Source: Auricularia sp. M13 (taxonomy: Eukaryota; Basidiomycota; Agaricomycetes; Auriculariales; Auriculariaceae). From it: a stretch of 64,000 nt of DNA. Below the pieces are notes generated by a model, which was given only the letters and a program-made list of their open reading frames with translations, was not told the DNA's origin and did no database searches. This document shows, piece after piece, positions 57,679-64,000 of this stretch. The stretch is taken from NCBI GenBank assembly GCA_037042915.1, contig CM073193.1:5766001-5830000 (forward strand), in the 5' to 3' direction. The translations under genes were made by a program, and so were the position numbers. Within the stretch, counting starts at the first letter, position 1. Every line of letters starts with the position of its first letter.

Positions 57679-58687
57679 CTACTCTACCCCCGTTGGAAAA
57701 GGTGCCATTCTGTCAAGGAGGTCCTGTACCGCATCGCTGAAAACTTTCTCTTCGAGGGCAAACACAGTGATGCCATCACCGCCGACCTCCTCGTGCTTGA
57801 GCGAGTAAAGCTTTGTGGACCAGCACCAGGTGCAGAGTGCACCCTTTGGCTCGTGCTCGAACCAAGAAAGAGCATCATATGCATGCATAGGCGCATCTGG
57901 ATGGTTGTACCGCCGTGTGAATCCAGAGTCTGCGAGCTGTCGAAACGCAGCGCGGCAGGTGGCAGGTGCTTCACAGTTGCTATTGGCCCTGAACTCGCCG
58001 ACGAACGCCACAACAGCCTGTCGGCACTGGGTCAGAGTGTGCCGTGTCATCGAGACGTGGTGAAACAGTGCATGTCCCAGGATGACTGCATCGGCAGTGG
58101 TGATCTCCTCGTATTTGTCAATGAGCTGTCTGAAAGCTGGCTGAACCCAGGCTGGGATCTGGCAGTCCATGGCGACCTGAAGTTGTTTCGCAGCTGGGAT
58201 CTCACGCCATGACAGGAGGTCGAGCGCCTTGCTCCGACAGTCCGGGACAAGCAACATGCTGGCAAGCTCGAGCACATGGAGCAACTCGTCCAGGGTATAT
58301 AGTCTCTTCTCCCTTTCATAGCTATGTAATGTTGAGTTTTCATCACTTCGCAGTACAGCGCATGTACAGACCTCCAGTACACGATGCCAAGGAGTAACTC
58401 CAGCTGTTCTGCCCGTACAGAGGGCAGGACAATGGGTGCTTCTTCACTGCCGCCCTCGCACAGTCCTGGGGGTGGTGGAAGCGTTAGGAGGTCCTTGAAG
58501 AGTGGTGATTTGGAATTGAGCATGGACTTGTGCACGCAGAACAGCACGTTCTCGGCCTGCATGGAAGTTGAGTACACAATTGCAGATGTCGCAACGTTGA
58601 GCTTACTTTCAGCCAGATATGAATGTCATCCTCTGCACTGGAAAATTCTGGGTGCTTGACTACGGCAATCTCGGTGTTGGTGGCCAT
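57679..58687 (-). CDS. BTB/POZ-domain protein
   Basis: Three exons (58687-58607, 58556-58372, 58303-57679) give 296 residues. The opening PEFSSAEDDIHIWLK, then ENVLFCVHKSMLNSKSPLFKDLL and the strand LPSVRAEQLELLLGIVYWRLYT form the BTB fold as seen in mushroom BTB proteins. Helical sequence after it (ELLHVLELASMLLVPDCR) belongs to the post-BTB region. Such proteins often link targets to Cul3 ubiquitin ligases, though most fungal members are unstudied. Intron 2 ends in GAG|A, a weaker acceptor, but it is the one that keeps the frame. The start lies only 86 bp from the start of the divergent integrase gene. Confidence 0.8.
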
Positions 58688-58773
58688 CGGAGAGGGAAGC
58701 TAAGGTGCCAGCCGCCGGTTTCAGGGGTCGCCTCTCAGATTTTCCCTCTCACCCTACGCACAAGTGCTCATCA

Positions 58774-60874
58774 ATGAGCCACGCCTTTCCACAGCTGCCC
58801 ACCCCACCAGCAGATGGCTGGTCGAATTCAGTGCTCCGCGCATACGAGAAGCTTGCTAGTGGCCATCTCGCAATCACTCAGGCTCTCGCACAGGAGCAGG
58901 ACGATCCCGCTCGGTATCGAGCACTCAAGTCACGATTGGAGGAAGAATTTATCCCCCTGCTCCTTGCTTTCGAGGAGGCAGGGGCTGTTAGTCAGGAATG
59001 GCTCCAAGATGCGGCTCACGCTCTGGGCCGCTTGCTTCCCGAGCTCGCCGAAGCTGCCTCCATTGCGCAGACCCAGTGAGATTCATTTCTCTGGGTGGAT
59101 TGTTTTGCATTGTCTCACATTGTTGGGCAGAGAGAATGCGGAAATACACCATATCGATCCCACGAGTGAAGCGAGGACGGGTTCCCGCGGACGGCCGCGG
59201 AAAGACGTTGATGCAGGTTTTCTCGCCACAGTCTTCGATCCAAGCAGTGGGATATCAATTAGGAAGCTTGCTCCCATCCTTGGAATGCATCGCCATACGC
59301 TGGAGAAGGTCATGCGCCGTCACGGTATTCGGCGTGCATTCACCGACGTCTCCGATGATGAACTGGACGAAATCTTCCGCCTCTTCAAGCTTGAGAAGCC
59401 AGACAATGGTCTGCACTCTTTCATTGGCTTTCTCCGTCGGAATAACCTCAGGGTACCTCGCTCGCGCATCAAGGCGGCCATGCGCCGCGTGGACCCCCTC
59501 GATGACCAGCTCCGCGCCTCAGTTCCCGAGGTTGAACGCGCATACAACGTTACACGACCTAATAAAGTTTGGCACATGGACGGCCACCACAAGTTAATTC
59601 GCTGGGGGTTTGTTATTCATGGGTTTGTGGATGGTTATTGTCGGACGGTGTGTGCAGCTGCTTCGATACCCAAGAGCCATACTCACGCTTTGCAGGTCGT
59701 TGCAATGAAAGCGCACACCAACAACAGAGCTTCCACTGTTCTTTCACTGTTCAAGAAGGCAGTAGAGCTGTTTGGCATACCATCTCGGGTGCGCGGCGAC
59801 CGTGGAGGGGAGAACATTCTCGTTGCGGTCTGGATGATATGCTATCGAGGAATAAATCGTGCTTCCTTCATGTGGGGCTCGTAAGTGACATGCATTCCAA
59901 TCTACATCATCTGGTGCTGAATATTTTGTGCAGTTCTACGCGGAATACGCGCATTGAGAGGCTGTGGCTCGAGGTTGGCAAGCACTTCGCTCGGCGATGG
60001 CGCGCCTTCTTCCAGCGGCTTGAGCACCTCCATGGGCTTAATCCCGACGATCCCCACCATCTATGGCTTCTGCACACCCTCTTTCTAGACGAAATAAATG
60101 CAGACTGTGACTCGTTCCAGGCAGACTGGAACTTACACCCTATCTCTGGTCCAAAGACCAATAATCGGTCACCGCGGGTCAGTCGAGCATGCTGGCAATG
60201 TTTATTTTAACCAAAAAGCACCTGCAGGACCTTCGTATTCTTGGTCAATTACAGCATGGTGTCTATGACGCAGATGACTGCCAGGGCATTGACCCGGCTC
60301 TCATCCGAAGGTACTATGGGGCAGATGAGCATCTCCCACCACGTCAGCAGGAGGTCCTTGACCTTGCAGATGACAGCGATAGGGAAGGTGAGTCTTGATT
60401 CAACCAACATGGTACCCATTCTTTGTCTCACCTGCCGTGGCAGCTGAGGACAGCGACAACGAGGACGATGAAGACCTTGTCGCTCTCGAAGGTGCTATCG
60501 ACCAGGCTGGCCTCGATTTGGCCGACCTAGAGCAGCAAGTTTTGAGCGACCAGGAGCCGAATATTCGCCATGACGCCATAGAGCCTCCTAAAGCCCAGTG
60601 TCCCTTCACCGACAGCGGGCTGATCGAATTCGCGCGCCAACTTGCCGCGGCAGTAAAGGCAGACTATACTCCTGACAACGCCATGCTCTGGGGCCATGAG
60701 CATGAATCGGGTTCTTATCCACTGACTGAACCGTTAGTCATTGGACGTCTTCGCCGCGCTGTACAGATGGAATTACCGTATGAGATCTGGCTCCCACGCG
60801 CTCTCCGGTGGGTACAGGGCCTACATGTCATGTCCCTTATGTTAGAGCGTGGCAATTCAGACGATGAGACCTAA
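58774..60874 (+). CDS. Integrase core (rve/DDE) protein, transposon-derived
   Basis: Five exons (58774-59075, 59131-59880, 59934-60177, 60228-60387, 60444-60874) give 628 residues with consistent phases. The N-terminal 100 residues are helical. GRPRKDV and a helix-turn-helix-like segment (ISIRKLAPILGMHRHTLEKV) follow. The DDE triad appears complete: Asp in WHMDGHHK, Asp in RVRGDRGGEN and Glu in TRIERLWLEV. NRSPRDLRILGQLQHGVYD-type sequence and an acidic region close the protein. Similar multi-exon integrase-core proteins are abundant in Agaricomycetes, and whether they are active transposases or domesticated is unknown. The intact frame and clean introns argue for recent function. Confidence 0.85.
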
Positions 60875-61090
60875 CTAATGCTGGAGTGAGCCGTGCATGT
60901 GCTCCAGGCCGCAGTTGAATGAGAAGACTGTTTTCAGTGATAAAAATGTCTTTCCCTCGCAACAATAAGTCTGAGACATATTTACCGGCATGGGAAGCCG
61001 TTGAGATGACCGGAGTTTGGTAACCATCACATATTTCTCTCCTTCGCCTTTTTCACTTCTGTCCGCCCGCAGAACACCAGCTGCTCAGTC
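60875..61090 (+). other. 216 bp spacer between the integrase and the next gene
   Basis: This is a short same-strand gap containing a pyrimidine-rich run (CTCTCCTTCGCCTTTTTCAC) just before the next ATG, consistent with a compact promoter. Confidence 0.35.
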
Positions 61091-62698
61091 ATGGGTAGTT
61101 GCACATACCATGATCCCAAGCTTGACGAGGACTGCACGTGCACAGATTTTGTAGCTAACCCTGACAATCCTCGACAGTGTTGGGACTGTCGCCACTACGT
61201 GTCGGTGCATCGCGGTCAAGCAGCGCAACCCGTAGCAGCATCCGCGAACACCACCAACACTTCCAACAAGCTCCTGCCTGCGCCTCTGGCACCACAGGAA
61301 CCATTGGTGCTAGATTTCGTCCGGCGGGGTCAAACAGCGGCTGGGAGGAACCTCGTAGAGCACGCGCGGCCATCCTCATCCGCCATATTGCAGGAGCGTC
61401 GGACCCAATCTCTGCAGGAGACCTTCAAGGGATTCCGGAAACAGGAGGCCGATCTCATTGCCCTCTCAGCAGCCAGCAAGCCAAAGAAAAAGAAGAAGCA
61501 CAGAGGTAGTGCAAACACATCAGACAAACCCGCTGAGCATGTGAGTGCCCACCAGTACATTTGTCACGATGGCTCATCGTTGCCGCAGAAGATTGAGACT
61601 GTCCCAATCCACCTGCTGGTGATGCTTGATTGCGGAGCATCTGTGCGTATCCTAACGCTCGCGTGCCCTTGGTCTCACAAACATCCTAGCACCTGACCAA
61701 GGCCATTGCAAAGCCCGACAACGCCGCGGTGCAGTCGAATTATGTCATGCGAGATCTGGCCGTTCGAGGACCCAACAAGCAGCTCACATTTAGTACATCC
61801 ATGGACGATTTTGAGCAAGTGGCGAGCTGGTTGTGCCAATACATACCCAAGGCCACGACATATATTACTGGCGCAGCCGAACAGTGTCCAGATGAGTGTC
61901 CGCTGGTGCTCCTCGTCCGCAGGAAACGGGAGCTCGCTGTCTGGCAGTGCAAGGATGGCGCACCGACAGCCAAAGACCTCATGCTTGCCAAAGGAAACAC
62001 CACGCAGAGCTACAAGAATCACGAGCTATGGTTCAGTGAGCTCTGCAGTCATTGCATCAAGCTTGTATTTGACAGCAGCCTACGATAGCCTACCGCCGAA
62101 AGCCAACAACAGAGGAGACCGAAGCTGCCCGACAGTCCGGAAACCTGAAAGGGAAGAAGCGCGCTAGATCTCTGAGCACCGATGACGACGACGACGATAG
62201 CGAGTCTGAGTCGGAAGCTGAGGAGGTCGCGCCAAATCGTCGGACAGTGTATGAGCTGCGGTCAAAGCGGAGCAAGTCCCACGCCTCTGACCAGGGTGAG
62301 TAGCCCCACAGAGTTCCATGGACAAATGTTCACGTTACATTGCAGATGGTACAGTGGTCACTGAAGTCACCACGGCCACTCCGCTGTTCCTCGCATCTAC
62401 GCCAAGCAGCCCAGCAGCACAAGCCCCTGCGGGTTTTGAAGAATACAGCCTTGGGCTCGATGGCTTTGAGCTTGCAGAACTTCAAGAGCTCAGAGCCGAC
62501 CCCAAGGCAGATATGTCGGATGCAGAGGGATCAGAGCCAAGCACGAGCGCACCGGCAGCATCGGTGGCCTCAACTAGCACAGCAACCCCCTTCGCCCGGC
62601 GCCCCACTACACCCCCCGCTGTAGCCCCCACTATTGCAGTGTCGCCACCGAAGATGAACGTTGGCTGGGCAGGACGCTATTTGAAGCGCGCTTCCTGA
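61091..62698 (+). CDS. Protein with cysteine-rich N-terminus, unknown function, downstream of the integrase
   Basis: Five exons (61091-61540, 61589-61642, 61690-62035, 62089-62295, 62346-62698) give 469 residues. The N-terminus holds a compact Cys/His pattern (C-x2-H, CTC, C-x2-C, H) in MGSCTYHDPKLDEDCTC...RQCWDCRHYVSVH that could bind zinc. A helical part and a lysine run (SKPKKKKKH) suggest a nuclear signal. The middle (about 160-290) has FSTSMDDFEQVASWLCQYIP and SPLVLLVRRKRELAVW-like sequence (CPLVLLVRRKRELAVW). An acidic Asp run (STDDDDDDSE) and a Ser/Thr/Pro-rich end follow, finishing VGWAGRYLKRAS. I do not recognise the family. It is 216 bp downstream of the integrase on the same strand and may be its partner. 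Confidence 0.7.
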
Positions 62699-62929
62699 TT
62701 TCACTCTGCAACTAGATACCCTCGTTAGCCTGATCCTTTTGTTCATCCAGTGTTATTTATTCAACTCACAGTCTTTACATGGCATAATTATTACCTGCAA
62801 TGGAGTTGCAGCTATATTCGGGTATGGGCATAGGGGGCATGCTCGATAATGCATCGCATCCGCACGAGGTCCGCATTGTGTTGACAAAGTCGCGCACGTC
62901 CGTGTCCTGTGGCTGACAGTAAATGACCC

Positions 62930-63900
62930 TAAGCACACAGACCACGGTTGCTCAGGCCTGGGCTCCTCGTCGAAATCGGCAAGCTGGACGGAGGACGAGG
63001 TGCGCGGCATGAAAAGCTCAGCGGGTCGTACAAGCGCGAGCACGCAGGCGTCACCAGGCGGTGGTGCCAGTCCAGGCTGGACATGCGGTGGTGCATCTTG
63101 GGGCGCACACTGCCGGCATTCTTGGTTTTGGATGCCACAAAGGTGTCGGGCGACAGCACTGACGCGAGCGCAGACGGTCGTCCGAGGCAGCATCCGAGTG
63201 CGGTGCCGACGGCTGCGCATCACAGGCTGCCATGGGCTCGGGCTTCAGCACACTGGGCGACACATCGTCCATGAGCGAAGGCGACAGGCCGAGCGGCAAG
63301 TCCTCCCACATACGCAGCCCCCTGGCGCCAACAGCGGCGTGCCAACGCTCGTGGGACCGCCGGCTGTCATCAGGCTCAGCAGCGTGTCATTCTGCCACGG
63401 CAGCATGTTGAACTTTCGCGGACGGAGAGCGATGTCATGTCGAGGAATGCAGGCGTCAATGGCGTGCTGTTGCTTATGGGCGAGAAGAGCGTATTGTTGG
63501 TGGGCATCAGCAGCATCTTGCCCTTCACTCCGCCAGCCATGCATTCGAAGGCCATGGGCCTTCTCTCCACAATGGGCTCAGGTGGCTGCAGCTCGACAGT
63601 GCTCCCCGGCACACTCTGCAGCGCGGGAAGCAGTGGCTTGGGCGGCTCACTCGCGCAACCCGCCCTCGCGCGACGATGTGCACGCGGTGCTGAAGTTGAA
63701 TGTCGCGGACCTGGGCGCCGAGGACGAGCCGTGTACGTTGCACAGTGCGTGGAAGAACTTGAGCCTTTGCTGTGACGCTGAGCGCTGGCGCGGCGCGAGG
63801 CCGGTGTCTTGCACCTCGTGGTTCGTGCGTGGCGGGGGCGAACATGGACGGCAGGCCCGCCCCCCTACTGGACGCGTATGCGCGACCTGGCGCACTGCAA
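62930..63900 (-). pseudogene. Coding relics in successive frames, possible decayed regulator-like gene
   Basis: On the minus strand, open stretches with normal protein composition follow each other in different frames. From right to left these are LVLGAQVRDIQLQHRVHIVA (63720 region), VPGSTVELQPPEPIVERRPM...NNTLFSPISNSTPLTP (63610-63440), NDTLLSLMTAGGPTSVGTPL (63405-63340), WEDLPLGLSPSLMDDVSPSV (63310-63200) and LSPDTFVASKTKNAGSVRPK (63150-62930). Introns of only 33-35 bp would be needed at two joins, and other joins have none. The serine/proline-rich style recalls transcription-factor tails, but no DNA-binding domain is visible. It may begin beyond the right edge. Confidence 0.3.
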
Positions 63901-64000
63901 ACACATGTGGTAGTTAGTTTATATACAGTGAATATGCAAATAATCAACGTACCTTCATACACACTCCATGACCAGAATACGCCCTCGGAAAGCCATGACA

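Overview
The window looks like nuclear DNA of an Agaricomycete (mushroom-forming basidiomycete). The evidence is dense short GT-AG introns of about 45-65 bp, compact genes of mixed orientation, and families typical of that class: DUF6534-type membrane proteins, F-box/leucine-rich proteins, BTB proteins, divergent Hsp70-like ATPases and an rve-type integrase. The species cannot be named from sequence alone. Gene models were built by reading exons and checking that splice phases add up. Where a complete phase-consistent model is given, the coding length is a whole number of codons.

Left part (1-12.6 kb): a partial unknown gene, a long stretch without recognised genes, a frame-broken leucine-rich/F-box-like relic, and then the most unusual locus. 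This is a tandemly duplicated module (copy A 4518-8276, copy B 8462-12031). Each copy holds two divergently transcribed genes of unknown function around a 300-400 bp shared promoter. In copy A the plus-strand gene carries a 359 bp terminal-inverted-repeat element inside its first exon; leaving it and one TA out gives an exon of exactly the same length as in copy B.

Middle part (12-46 kb), mostly ordinary cellular genes: a secreted M28 aminopeptidase, the chromatin factor SWC5, a secreted protein with an HNH-like motif and a very basic tail (with a decayed 3' copy at 12.1-12.6 kb), the coenzyme A enzyme CAB2, the Rab GTPase YPT1, a 22-exon GH2 beta-mannosidase, a broken F-box gene, a DUF6534 seven-helix membrane protein, a single-pass membrane protein, a small possibly mitochondrial protein, a short-chain dehydrogenase (extended type), cyclophilin A, an intact F-box protein and a 999-residue secreted GH78 alpha-L-rhamnosidase-like enzyme. 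The two glycosidases, the aminopeptidase and the secreted basic protein fit a plant-debris or litter lifestyle, but they do not form an obvious cluster.

Right part (46-64 kb), rich in mobile-element traces: two further terminal-inverted-repeat elements (46759-47260 and 51858-52430), fold-back repeats, a tRNA-like SINE-type head and a 3'-truncated Hsp70-like gene. It also holds a DUF6593-like gene, ribosomal protein eL20, an F-box relic, a BTB gene, and an intact DDE integrase gene followed closely by a second gene with a cysteine-rich N-terminus. The right end contains frame-broken coding relics.
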